A stretch of 64,000 bases of DNA. Source: an uncultured Chloroflexota bacterium. Its GTDB lineage: Bacteria; Chloroflexota; UBA4733. The DNA lies in assembly GCA_937967325.1 (NCBI GenBank), contig CALBSQ010000053.1:1-64000 (forward strand). The letters are read 5' to 3'. The notes below the pieces were generated by a model, which did not search any database, was not told the DNA's origin, and was given only the letters and a program-made list of their open reading frames with translations. Both the position numbers and the translations under genes were made by a program. This document shows, one piece after another, positions 1 through 8,062 of this stretch. Every line of letters starts with the position of its first letter. Position 1 is the stretch's first letter.

Positions 1-40
1 GTCCGGATTGCGCCGGCGAAACAGCGCGCTCAGTCTCATC
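1..40 (-). CDS. Start of an unidentified gene running off the left edge
   Basis: Only the first 13 codons lie inside the window, reading MRLSALFRRRNPD. A GGGAG sequence about 6 bases ahead of the ATG is a reasonable ribosome binding site, and the basic start followed by hydrophobic residues would fit an exported or membrane protein. It would be transcribed divergently from the binding-protein gene at 320. No function can be assigned from so short a piece. Confidence 0.35.
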
Positions 41-264
41 GTGTGCTCCCAGTCCAGGATAGGTCGTCGTCGTTGCTCCACAGATCCGGATGGACCCCGC
101 CCTCCGACGGCATCCTTCAACAACGATCATGATGGCAATCTCGCGGCAAACGGGCAAGGGTAATCTCCTGCCGACGTACTGGCGAGGTCGAACGTAAGCG
201 GCCTAGGCCGTCACAGACCTTCCCGTCGGAGAGGCTTACGACGGTATGGGAGTCGATGATGGTG

Positions 265-291
265 TAGACATTATATGCAATATTGTATGAT
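265..291 (+). promoter_or_regulatory. Candidate promoter with palindrome upstream of a binding-protein gene
   Basis: A TAGACA (265-270) and a TATGAT (286-291) resemble -35 and -10 boxes, although their 15-base spacing is short. Overlapping them is a near-palindrome, ATGCAATATTGTAT (275-288), with 6 of 7 pairs matching. This short AT-rich patch stands out in GC-rich DNA and lies about 30 bases ahead of the GTG start at 320, so it could be a regulator operator. This is a sequence-pattern inference only. Confidence 0.35.
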
Positions 292-319
292 CGCCGCGTG
301 TGAAAAGGGAGGTAGCAGA

Positions 320-1804
320 GTGACCTCGGTGGCAGAAATATCAAGGCGGAGTGTCCTGCGCGCGATCGTCGTCTTGGGCGCGAGCGCCGGGAGCAGCGCG
401 CTCCTTGCGGCCTGCGGCAGCACAGGAGTGTCGGACACGGCAGCACCGACCGCCGCGTCGTCAAGCGCATCGGCGATCAGCATTGCGTCCACGGCCTCGG
501 TGGAGCAGAAGTCCACATCGACGGCAGCGGCCAGCCCAACTTCAGCGGCCAGCGCTATTGCCGCAAGCACCCAGGCGCCCAAGGCCGGCGGCCAGGCGGT
601 CAACATCTCAGTGCTCGCCCAGAACTTCCAACCGACGATCGACGCGCTCAAGCATGCGGTGACGACCTTCAAGGCAAAACAACCGCAAGTGACGGTGACG
701 ATCGTGCCCGTCGACTACGGCGACATGGCAACCAAGGTGAAGGTCGAAATGGCTGCCGGAACCGGGCCGGAAGTCGTGGGCAGCTACAGCGACTTCTGGC
801 GCGCGGTCGACGCTTCCTCGGTTCTTCTGGCACTGACGCCGGAGCTCTTCTCGCGGGATGAGCTGCAGAAGATCTTTTTCCCATCATTGCTCAATTCCGT
901 GCCTTCGACGCGCAAGGAGGTGTATCTCTTACCGACGTCTACCGGACTCAACGGTGATGCGCTCCTGTACAACCCGGCGTTGCTCACGAAAGCGGGTATC
1001 GATCCAGAGAGCCTGACGACGATCGACGATATCATCAGTGCCGGCGCCAAGCTCACCGTCTCCCAGGGCGGCGCCATCACCAACGAGGGCATCTGGTTTT
1101 CCGACACGTCCGATCCCGTACGCAATTGGATATTGGATCAGGGCGACACCTTCTACAATGAGCAGAACCACCAGTGGACCTGGCAGACGAACGCGGCCGA
1201 GCAGGCCATGCAGAAGGTCGTGGACGTCTACAAGCAAGGCACGTCCTGGACCAAGGCTCCGACAGGTGTGAAGAACCCACTTGGTGAGTCGCGCGCCGCC
1301 ATGGAGATGGGCGCAGGCTTCTACGAGCTGTCCGGAGACGCCTCGAGCTTCCCGCACCTCGAGCTCGCCGATATGCCCATGCCGAGCTTCGTGCCGGGCA
1401 AGTCGCCGCACTACTTCCAGACGGCGATTTCGGGCTGGGCCCTGTCGGCCTTGCTTAAGCCGGGCGATGAGAAGACGAAGATGGGCGCCGAATTCCTTCG
1501 ACACATCGTCTCGTCGGAAGAGGCCATAGCCAAAGCCGACGTGTACAGCGGCGCCATCTTGATCCAGGGTGTCTACACGAGTCCGGCCTTCAAGGGCACG
1601 AAGTTCGGCCCGGTGCGTGCGAACCTGCCCGACCAGGTCATCGCCCATACTCTGACGATGGACATGGCCGTCGAGCCGGGGTTCAGCATGCAGATGAACC
1701 AGGTCATCGCGGGGACGATGTCGATCCAGACGGCACTGGCCGAGATGCAGCAGGTCTACAGCGGCAAAGAAGAGGAAGCGCGCAAGCAGATGGCGCAAGG
1801 CTGA
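320..1804 (+). CDS. ABC transporter substrate-binding lipoprotein (sugar type)
   Basis: This is a family 1 extracellular solute-binding protein of about 494 residues, anchored outside the membrane to capture a sugar or similar solute for an ABC importer. A GTG start is chosen because GGAGG lies 7 bases ahead of it; an in-frame ATG at 275 has no such site and would place 15 unlikely residues before the signal. The N-terminus has a twin-arginine (residues 9-10), a hydrophobic stretch and a lipobox LLAAC with Cys32, then a Ser/Ala/Thr linker to about residue 90, then the periplasmic-binding fold. No permease or ATPase gene is adjacent; an oxidoreductase gene follows on the same strand after about 145 bases. 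The substrate is unknown. Confidence 0.85.
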   Translation: MTSVAEISRRSVLRAIVVLGASAGSSALLAACGSTGVSDTAAPTAASSSASAISIASTASVEQKSTSTAAASPTSAASAIAASTQAPKAGGQAVNISVLAQNFQPTIDALKHAVTTFKAKQPQVTVTIVPVDYGDMATKVKVEMAAGTGPEVVGSYSDFWRAVDASSVLLALTPELFSRDELQKIFFPSLLNSVPSTRKEVYLLPTSTGLNGDALLYNPALLTKAGIDPESLTTIDDIISAGAKLTVSQGGAITNEGIWFSDTSDPVRNWILDQGDTFYNEQNHQWTWQTNAAEQAMQKVVDVYKQGTSWTKAPTGVKNPLGESRAAMEMGAGFYELSGDASSFPHLELADMPMPSFVPGKSPHYFQTAISGWALSALLKPGDEKTKMGAEFLRHIVSSEEAIAKADVYSGAILIQGVYTSPAFKGTKFGPVRANLPDQVIAHTLTMDMAVEPGFSMQMNQVIAGTMSIQTALAEMQQVYSGKEEEARKQMAQG

Positions 1805-1949
1805 GTGGGGTATCCACCAAGTTCGGGGGCTTCCGGTGGCGATGGGACACCCGGCGAACATATTCGCCAGGGGCCAGTACGCGAGATCGTTACCGAATTC
1901 GTACGACGCACCACCAGGTAGCATTCGGGAGCAAAGGAGCAAGGAACAC

Positions 1950-3107
1950 ATGGGACTCAAGCTGGCCATCGTTGGCACTGGGTCGTTTGCGCGCAGCTTC
2001 ATCCCGTCCTACAAGGTTCACCCGCTGGTGGATGAAATCGCGCTCTGCGACCTCGACGCGGCCAAGCTGGAGCAGGCGTCGCGGGAGTACGACATCCCCA
2101 AGACCTACCCGTCGCTGGACGCCGTGTGCGGGAGCGACGTCGACGCCGTCGTGCTCATCACCCAGAACTGGATGCATGGCCCGCAAGCCGTGCAGGCGCT
2201 GCGCGCGGGCAAGCATGTCTATTCCGCCGTGCCCACCGGCATCACCGTGGAGGAGATCGCTGCGCTGGTGCGCACGGTAGAGGAGACCGGCCCGATCTAC
2301 ATGCTGGGCGAGACCAGCTACTATCGCTCCGAGGACATCTACTGCCGCCAGCGCTTCGCCAAGGGCGACTTCGGGCAGATCGTCTACGCCGAAGCCGAGT
2401 ACTACCACGACTTCTCCCACGGCCTCTACGAGGTCTCGCAGCGGCGTGGCGGCGAGCGCTGGAAAGAATTCGCCGGGAAGCCTCCCATGCACTACCCGAC
2501 CCACTCCACCAGCCAGATCGTCTCGGTCACCCACGCGCACATGACCCACGTGTCCTGTCAAGGGGTGGTGGACCGGCACGAGGACGGGCTCTTCCAGGTG
2601 GGTGTGAATCGCTGGGACAACACCTTCAGCAATGAGTCGGCGCTGTTCAAGATGTCGGACGGCAGCGCCTGCCGCATCAACGAGTTCCGCCGCGTCGGCC
2701 ACCCCGAGGTGGAGCGGCTCGCCCAGCTCGCCGGGACCGAGGCCACCTACGAGGCGAGCGCGGCGGGACGGCGCTGGCTGACCAAGGACCGCCGGCAGAC
2801 CATCGACCTCGACGACCTGCTCGGCGTCGGCGAGGTGGCAGTCGACGGCGCAACCTTCCACGGCGTGTCCAAGATGCACGACGTGACGCGCCTGCCCAAG
2901 GCGTTCGCCACCTTGCACACCGGTCACGGCGGCTCGCACCAGTTCCTGGTGGACGACTTCGTGCAGGCCTGTGTCAACCGCACCCACCCACCCAACAACG
3001 TCTGGCTGGCCGCCCGCTATGCCCTGCCGGGCATCGTCGCCCACGAGTCAGCCGTACGGGGTGGGGAGCTGCTGGCGATACCAGACTTCGGCGACCCGCC
3101 CGCATGA
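1950..3107 (+). CDS. Gfo/Idh/MocA family oxidoreductase
   Basis: This is a predicted NAD(P)-dependent sugar or polyol dehydrogenase of 385 residues. The N-terminal Rossmann fold begins AIVGTGSFA, and the C-terminal alpha/beta domain has the family pattern with MHYPTHS and HGGSH. The ATG is set by AAAGGAG about 11 bases upstream; the open frame runs 38 codons further back without support. The usual EKP motif, whose lysine takes part in catalysis in many members, reads AVPTGIT here (near residue 95), so this may be a divergent subfamily or use another residue. It follows a substrate-binding protein gene, which suggests it acts on a compound taken up by that system. Confidence 0.85.
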   Translation: MGLKLAIVGTGSFARSFIPSYKVHPLVDEIALCDLDAAKLEQASREYDIPKTYPSLDAVCGSDVDAVVLITQNWMHGPQAVQALRAGKHVYSAVPTGITVEEIAALVRTVEETGPIYMLGETSYYRSEDIYCRQRFAKGDFGQIVYAEAEYYHDFSHGLYEVSQRRGGERWKEFAGKPPMHYPTHSTSQIVSVTHAHMTHVSCQGVVDRHEDGLFQVGVNRWDNTFSNESALFKMSDGSACRINEFRRVGHPEVERLAQLAGTEATYEASAAGRRWLTKDRRQTIDLDDLLGVGEVAVDGATFHGVSKMHDVTRLPKAFATLHTGHGGSHQFLVDDFVQACVNRTHPPNNVWLAARYALPGIVAHESAVRGGELLAIPDFGDPPA

Positions 3108-3186
3108 ACCGACAGTATGCACCGCGTCGCAACGCGATCCTTTTTGGTCAACTGCCGGTAAATCACCGCCTGAGAAGGGTACACGC

Positions 3187-3450
3187 GTGAGTACGACAAC
3201 GGTTGTCACGCCAACACCACGGCTGTCCTTTGGCCACGCTCGCGGTGACATCACACCGCCGGTCGGTGTCTATCACGGCATGTGGGGAGCGGCTCGGCAC
3301 GACCGAGCCACCGGCGTCCACCGCCCGCTTGTGGGCGACGTCATGGCATTCGGACCGATCGATGGAACCACGCCGGCCAGCATCAGCTACTCCGCGGGCT
3401 ATTGCGATCTAGCTGCCAATCGCGACTACTCGATAAAGAGATTGCTTTGA
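3187..3450 (+). pseudogene. 5' fragment of a neutral/alkaline ceramidase-like gene
   Basis: About 70 codons match the N-terminus of the neutral/alkaline non-lysosomal ceramidase family. The key block is GDITPPVGVYHGMWG, which parallels the DITPPIGMEVPGGYG of the intact relative at 33081 in this window. GTG is taken as the start, with GAGAAGGG ahead of it. Similarity stops near 3400, after which the frame runs into unrelated, AT-richer sequence and ends at a TGA overlapping the start of the next gene. The family is normally about 450 residues or more, so this is a truncated remnant. The GC drop at the join suggests replacement of the 3' part by incoming DNA. Confidence 0.65.
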
Positions 3451-3932
3451 ATTTACAGATTCGGCCTGTTGTTAATGGCGATATAGAAGACTTGGTTCGA
3501 TTGTCATTGCTAGCATGGGGCCCGGTCTTTGGCTCTTTCGAGCGGGTGTTGGGTCCCGAGATTTATGCGATCGTATATCCGGATTGGCGAAGACAGCAAA
3601 GAGAGGTGGTCGAGAGTGCGTGTAACGATGGTGGGAAGACCACAATCTTGGTCGCAGAAGTCGATGGAATAGTTGCCGGATATATAGCGTATACGTTCGA
3701 TAACGAGGCTAAAACCGGAGAGGTTGAATTGCTCGCCGTGCATCCCGACTATCAAAATCGTGGCATAGGCGCCAATTTGAACAACTTTGCGCTTAAGAAG
3801 CTGAAGGAGCACGGGATGTTATTGGCCGTAGTGGCTACGGGTGGAGATCCGGGCCATGCGCCGGCCAGGAGATCCTATGAGAAGGCCGGGTATACCGCCT
3901 TACCTTTGGTCCGGTATTACAAGAATTTATAG
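3447..3932 (+). CDS. GNAT family N-acetyltransferase
   Basis: This encodes about 161 residues of the GNAT fold, which transfers an acetyl group from acetyl-CoA to an amine; the substrate is unknown. The acetyl-CoA binding motif A is clear: VELLAVHPDYQNRGIGANL, with the Q-x-x-G-x-G/A signature near residues 96-101. The start is uncertain. TTG at 3447 gives a protein of normal length beginning NLQIRPVVNGD and overlaps the stop of the preceding fragment (TTGA); the frame is open further upstream but reads like ceramidase shadow. Base composition is clearly more AT-rich than its neighbours, which points to recent acquisition. Confidence 0.75.
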   Translation: MNLQIRPVVNGDIEDLVRLSLLAWGPVFGSFERVLGPEIYAIVYPDWRRQQREVVESACNDGGKTTILVAEVDGIVAGYIAYTFDNEAKTGEVELLAVHPDYQNRGIGANLNNFALKKLKEHGMLLAVVATGGDPGHAPARRSYEKAGYTALPLVRYYKNL

Positions 3933-4209
3933 GGACCGCGCGCAAACGCGCCCGCCGGCTTCGCGCATGCGCGCAGGGAAGCGCCACGACGACATGCACG
4001 GCCCGCCTGTATCCGGGAAACTAATGCCGGTTCGGTACGCTGCCCATCCCCAAGGCGCGCCAGGCGGCTACCATTGGACGGGCCCAAGCAGAGCCATCAG
4101 TCCTGATGACTGGATGCCACCGTCGGTCTCGGCGGAAACGATCCGCTCCGTGGCGTCATCGCCCATCCCATCCCTCCCACTTGGGCATCGCTGCGGAGGC
4201 GCGCGACGC

Positions 4210-4989
4210 TCAGCGCAGCCCGGGCCCTCCTTCCTCGACCACGTCCCCGCTGGTCACCGTCGGGCACCAGAATTTCTCGATGTACTCGACCACGAGCCGC
4301 GTCCCCTCCTCATGGCTCACGTAGGGCGGACAGGCGGGGTCATACATGGTGTCGGTCAGGTCGCGGATGAGGGCGACGTCGAGGCCCCAGCGCACGAGCT
4401 GCTTGATGGCGAAGCTGCGATTGAGCACGCACATGTTGGTGTGGACGCCCATGATCAGCACCTGCTCGATCCCGCGCTGGCGGTACAGGGCATAGAGCTC
4501 GCGACCGTTGTCGGAGACGGCGTCCGCCGCCTCGTCGATGACAATAGCCGGATGCTCGCGCGTCCACGGCCAGGGAGGTCCAGGCCGCTGGTTGTCCGCA
4601 TCGCACCCGCCGTTCGTGGCGTCGATGGGCAGGGGTGGGTCGTCGTGCTCTCGCGCTGGTGGCGGATCTACGGCAGGCGAGGTGAGGACGCGCTGGCGGG
4701 CCGGCGATCCCGCGTAGAAGGCCATGGTGTCGGAGGGGGCGTGGACAACGAGCGTCCCGCGAGCGCGCAGCGCCGTCACCACCGCCTGCATGCGAGGCAG
4801 GAGCAGCTCGAGTCGCCGCTCGGCCGCGGGGCATGTGTGGCGATCCCAGACGTCGCAGAGGACAAGCGCCGTGGTCTGCGCCGGCCACTGGACGGTGGTC
4901 GACTCCGTCTGCCAGCAGCGCCAGCCTTCGGCGCTGCGACTCAGCGTCTGCCTGCGCATCGGGAGCCTGAGGTCTGTCTCGTTCGTCAT
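4210..4989 (-). CDS. Isochorismatase-family cysteine hydrolase
   Basis: This 259-residue protein belongs to the isochorismatase-like hydrolases, which cleave amide or ether bonds through an Asp-Lys-Cys triad. The aspartate is in ALVLCDVWDRH (near residues 41-50) and the nucleophile cysteine in GVHTNMCVLNRSF (about residue 187). The family lysine is not obvious where expected, in the stretch IVIDEAADAVSDNG, so the catalytic set may be altered. The ATG is supported by AAGGAGG five bases upstream. The gene lies in a run of three minus-strand genes but is separated from the next by about 60 bases. The substrate cannot be told from sequence. Confidence 0.75.
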   Translation of the reverse strand: MTNETDLRLPMRRQTLSRSAEGWRCWQTESTTVQWPAQTTALVLCDVWDRHTCPAAERRLELLLPRMQAVVTALRARGTLVVHAPSDTMAFYAGSPARQRVLTSPAVDPPPAREHDDPPLPIDATNGGCDADNQRPGPPWPWTREHPAIVIDEAADAVSDNGRELYALYRQRGIEQVLIMGVHTNMCVLNRSFAIKQLVRWGLDVALIRDLTDTMYDPACPPYVSHEEGTRLVVEYIEKFWCPTVTSGDVVEEGGPGLR

Positions 4990-5050
4990 CGCATCCTCCT
5001 TGGGAGCCAGAACCGCCCCCGGCGCGCCGGCACGCCGGAGCTGTGAGCGA

Positions 5051-5737
5051 TCATTTGGCGTCCTCGTACTCGTCGTGGCGGCGCCACCACGCGTAGGGCG
5101 GCGTCTGTGGGTACCCGTCGGGCGAGTCCTCCCACGACTCCTGCCGGCCGAGTGGAGTCAGGTCGAGGAAGGTCCAGGTGCTGCCGAGCGCTTCGACGCC
5201 GCGTCCGGACGTGAAGTAGCTGCGATAGACGCGGTCGCCGTCGCGGAGGAAGACGCTCAAGCCGAACGTCTCGCCATCGTCGGTCGTGACACCGAAGTCG
5301 ACGTTGAAGTCGCTGCCGAATGAGGAGTACCACGGCGCCGTCCAACCCATGCGCTCCTTGTACGGCTCGATCTGCGCCAGCGGCGCCTGGGATACCAGGA
5401 CAAAGGAAGTATCGCGGGTGTGGAGATGGGCGAGGTGGCCGATGTTGTCGACGAAAAACGAACAACCGGGGCAGCCCGCCGACGGCCAGCCCTCGACGCC
5501 GGGGGCGAACATGAAGTGGTAGACGATCAACTGGCGGCGCCCGTCGAACAGATCGAGCAGGCTCACCTTGCCGTCCGGTCCCTCGAAGATATAGTCCTTG
5601 TCAATCCGGGCTATCGGCAGCCGGCGGCGCTCGGCGGCCAGCGCGTCTCGCGCCCGGGTGGCTTCCTTTTCCTTGACGAGCAGGTTTTCGTGGGCCACCT
5701 GCCACTCGGCCGGTGACACGACCAGTGGAAGCTTCAT
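5051..5737 (-). CDS. DUF899 thioredoxin-like protein
   Basis: This 228-residue protein matches the DUF899 family, a thioredoxin-fold group of unknown reaction common in soil bacteria. Family marks include the N-terminal VSPAEWQVAHENLL, the FEGPDGKVSLLDLF block, the Cys pair in GCPGCSFFVDNIGH (near residues 88-91) and the aromatic APWYSSFGSDFN block. A GGAGGG just ahead of the ATG supports the start. The paired cysteines sit where a redox motif would be, but a redox role is an inference from the fold. It is probably cytoplasmic, since no signal peptide is seen. Confidence 0.85.
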   Translation of the reverse strand: MKLPLVVSPAEWQVAHENLLVKEKEATRARDALAAERRRLPIARIDKDYIFEGPDGKVSLLDLFDGRRQLIVYHFMFAPGVEGWPSAGCPGCSFFVDNIGHLAHLHTRDTSFVLVSQAPLAQIEPYKERMGWTAPWYSSFGSDFNVDFGVTTDDGETFGLSVFLRDGDRVYRSYFTSGRGVEALGSTWTFLDLTPLGRQESWEDSPDGYPQTPPYAWWRRHDEYEDAK

Positions 5738-5949
5738 CGTCCCTCCTCTGTTTTATCGTCGGGGGAGCCTAACACATAATCGGCATGAAGGGCCTATTAG
5801 CGAACTCGCGGTTGAGCGCCGATGTCGGTAGGTCAGGCGCCAGACCTCCAGGACCTACCTAGCCCTCTGTCAGGAGCTGGCCGATCGGCTCCGCTCCCGT
5901 GCCAGGCTGCCCAAACCACCGTCAGGCGCTCCGGCGAATTCGCGCGCCG

Positions 5950-6846
5950 CTAGGGCGAATCCGGATCGTTTCGGCTCGCCGACGCAGTGAGCAGGTGCTC
6001 GCGCCAGAGGCCGCGTTGCAGCGCGAGGTACTGATTTCGCGCGCCGCGGGTGTTGCCGTCGCGCGTGTCCGAGCGCAGGCCGAGGGCGTGGGCGGCCGAT
6101 GCGACCGGCCAGGCGAGTGTCGCGAGACGGTAGAGTCGGCGCAACGAGGGCCGCACGTTGGCCGTGATGTCGAGCAGGCTCACACCGTCGAACCCTTCCT
6201 CCTCGGCCCACCGCGCCAGCTCGGCGGCGGTCGCCAGGTCGGGGATGGCCCAGCCGGACAGCCAACGACGCAGCAGGACCTCCTCGGCCTCGGCGAGCGG
6301 GCGCCCGGTGCGCGTATACTCCACCATACCCAGCCGGCCGCCGGGGCGAAGCAGCCGCCGCGCCTCCCGCAGGAAGCGGCGCTTCACGGGGGCGTGGCAG
6401 ACGCTCTCGATGGCCCAGACCACGTCGAAGCTTGCCCCGGGGAAGGTGGTCGCGGTGTAGTCCTGCTGCTCGAAGGTCACGCGGTGCGCGACACCGTGGG
6501 CGCGGGCGAACTGCTGCGCCCGCGCGATCTGGCTGGCGACCGGCGTGATGCCGACGACCTCGACGTCGTAGGTCTTGGCCAGCCAGAGGGCGCTCCCGCC
6601 TACGCCGCAGCCGGCGTCCAGGATGCGTTGCCCCGGCCGCACCCCGAGCTGATCGGCTAGCACGCGGTTCATGGTGAGCAGCGCCTGGGCGTGGCCGCGG
6701 GTGTGTCGGTCCCAGTAGCCGAAATGGATGGCGCAGTTCTGCTGGTTGAGCCATACCCATCGGTACTCCGACCACGTCTCGTCATAGTAGGCGCGGATGC
6801 GCGCCAGGTCGGGCAGGTCGGTGGGAGCGAGCTCACGCAGCGCCAT
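5950..6846 (-). CDS. Class I SAM-dependent methyltransferase
   Basis: This 298-residue protein has the Rossmann-type S-adenosylmethionine fold. Motif I is ILDAGCGVGGSALWLA (near residue 75), followed by the acidic loop VEVVGITPVASQ, motif DVVWAIESVCHAP and the post-motif LLRPGGRLGMVEY. The order and the region before motif I (HFGYWDRHTRGHAQ) resemble the small-molecule C- or O-methyltransferases related to sterol and tocopherol methyltransferases. The acceptor is unknown. It is transcribed divergently from the membrane protein gene at 7177. Confidence 0.8.
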   Translation of the reverse strand: MALRELAPTDLPDLARIRAYYDETWSEYRWVWLNQQNCAIHFGYWDRHTRGHAQALLTMNRVLADQLGVRPGQRILDAGCGVGGSALWLAKTYDVEVVGITPVASQIARAQQFARAHGVAHRVTFEQQDYTATTFPGASFDVVWAIESVCHAPVKRRFLREARRLLRPGGRLGMVEYTRTGRPLAEAEEVLLRRWLSGWAIPDLATAAELARWAEEEGFDGVSLLDITANVRPSLRRLYRLATLAWPVASAAHALGLRSDTRDGNTRGARNQYLALQRGLWREHLLTASASRNDPDSP

Positions 6847-7176
6847 CTCGGGGAACCCTCCGATTGTCGCCGGCGTGGGTCACGGTTTCGGGTTGCCCGC
6901 GCCGGCGCAGCGACGGTACACATGCGCAGTATGGGCCGGAGCGATGCTCAGATTCTAGTCCAATTTGCGCTCATTGTGTGTGATGTGTGCCGAGCTCACC
7001 TACCGCCAATGCTATTTACTCGTGCCGACCGTGAGAGGTCGACGAACGAAGCGACATGGTTGCAGCCGAACGGCCAGCCCACTATACTACTGCCGGCCTG
7101 GTGGCGCGTCACCCGGACATCGGGACGGGACGGTCGTCATCGGCGCGGTGGCTACCACCCGCGGAGGAGGCCGAGC
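6847..7176. other. 330-base divergent intergenic region
   Basis: This gap separates divergently transcribed methyltransferase and membrane protein genes and must hold both their promoters. A candidate promoter toward the right is listed separately. Nothing resembling a coding region, RNA gene or strong hairpin was found. Confidence 0.5.
7060..7088 (+). promoter_or_regulatory. Candidate sigma-70-type promoter for the membrane protein gene
   Basis: TTGCAG (7060-7065) and TATACT (7083-7088) are separated by 17 bases, the ideal spacing for a housekeeping promoter. The expected transcript start lies about 80 bases ahead of the ATG at 7177. The -10 box is strong for GC-rich DNA and the -35 box matches only in its TTG. 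Confidence 0.45.
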
Positions 7177-8040
7177 ATGGACGTGCCGGCGTACCCGACG
7201 GCGGGCGTCCGCGGCGGCGCCCGTGACGACCGCATCCTGCCCGAAACGCGTCTGCTGGCGGCGATCATCGTGCCCTTTCTGCTGGTGGCATGGGGCGTCC
7301 TCTACCTCTTCCCCACCCAAACCAAGGAGCTGTTCGCCTGGACGATCAGCCCGACGATGACGCCCCTGATGCTTGGCGCGGCCTACGTCGGCGGGGCCTA
7401 CTTCTTCACGCGCGTGGCCACGGCGCCGCGCTGGCATTGGATCACGCTCGGCTTCCTCCCGGTTGCCTCGTTCGCCTCGCTGATGGGGCTGGCCACGGTC
7501 CTGCACTGGGACCGCTTCAACCACGGCCACGTCGCCTTCTTCGCTTGGGCGACGCTGTACTTCGTGACGCCCTTCCTGGTGCTGGGCGCCTGGCTGCGCA
7601 ACCGGACCACCGACCCCGGCCTGCCGGACCGGCGCGACGCCATCCTGCCCGTGCCGGCGCGCTGGGGCCTCGGAGTGGTAGGGGCGATCAACGTCGCGGT
7701 GGCGCTGCTGTTATTCTTCCAACCCCAGCTCATGCTCGGCGTCTGGCCGTGGAAGCTGACGCCCCTCACCGCCCGCGTGCTGGGCGGCCTGTTCGCGCTC
7801 CCCGGGGTCCTCGGCCTGGGCATGGCGGCCGACCCCCGCTGGAGCGCGGCGCGCATCCCGCTGCAGAGCCAGGCCATTTCCCTGGCGTTCATCCTGCTCG
7901 GCGTCGGCCGCGCCTGGGGCGACTTCGACCACGCCAACCCGCTCGCCTGGGTCTTCGCCGGCGGCTCCGGCGGCCTCCTGCTGGTGTCGCTGGCCCTGCA
8001 CGTCTTCCTGGACCGCCAGCGGCGAGCGAGCAGCGCATAG
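7177..8040 (+). CDS. Polytopic membrane protein of unknown function
   Basis: This 287-residue protein has about eight hydrophobic segments, starting with LLAAIIVPFLLVAWGVLYLF near residue 25, so it is an integral membrane protein. The ATG is set by GAGGAGG six bases upstream; the longer open frame to the left covers the promoter region. The segments alternate with short Arg/Asp-rich loops and no catalytic motif or transporter signature was recognised. It ends 22 bases from the convergent binding-protein gene. No function is proposed. Confidence 0.75.
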   Translation: MDVPAYPTAGVRGGARDDRILPETRLLAAIIVPFLLVAWGVLYLFPTQTKELFAWTISPTMTPLMLGAAYVGGAYFFTRVATAPRWHWITLGFLPVASFASLMGLATVLHWDRFNHGHVAFFAWATLYFVTPFLVLGAWLRNRTTDPGLPDRRDAILPVPARWGLGVVGAINVAVALLLFFQPQLMLGVWPWKLTPLTARVLGGLFALPGVLGLGMAADPRWSAARIPLQSQAISLAFILLGVGRAWGDFDHANPLAWVFAGGSGGLLLVSLALHVFLDRQRRASSA

Positions 8041-8062
8041 GGGACGGCCAGCCATAGCCGCG

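Noticed and set aside
929..2002. Long open frame on the minus strand
   Set aside because: It is antisense to two well-supported genes and has no family motif; long antisense frames are expected in GC-rich DNA.
1890..3044. 384-codon minus-strand frame
   Set aside because: It mirrors the oxidoreductase gene and its composition is that of a shadow frame.
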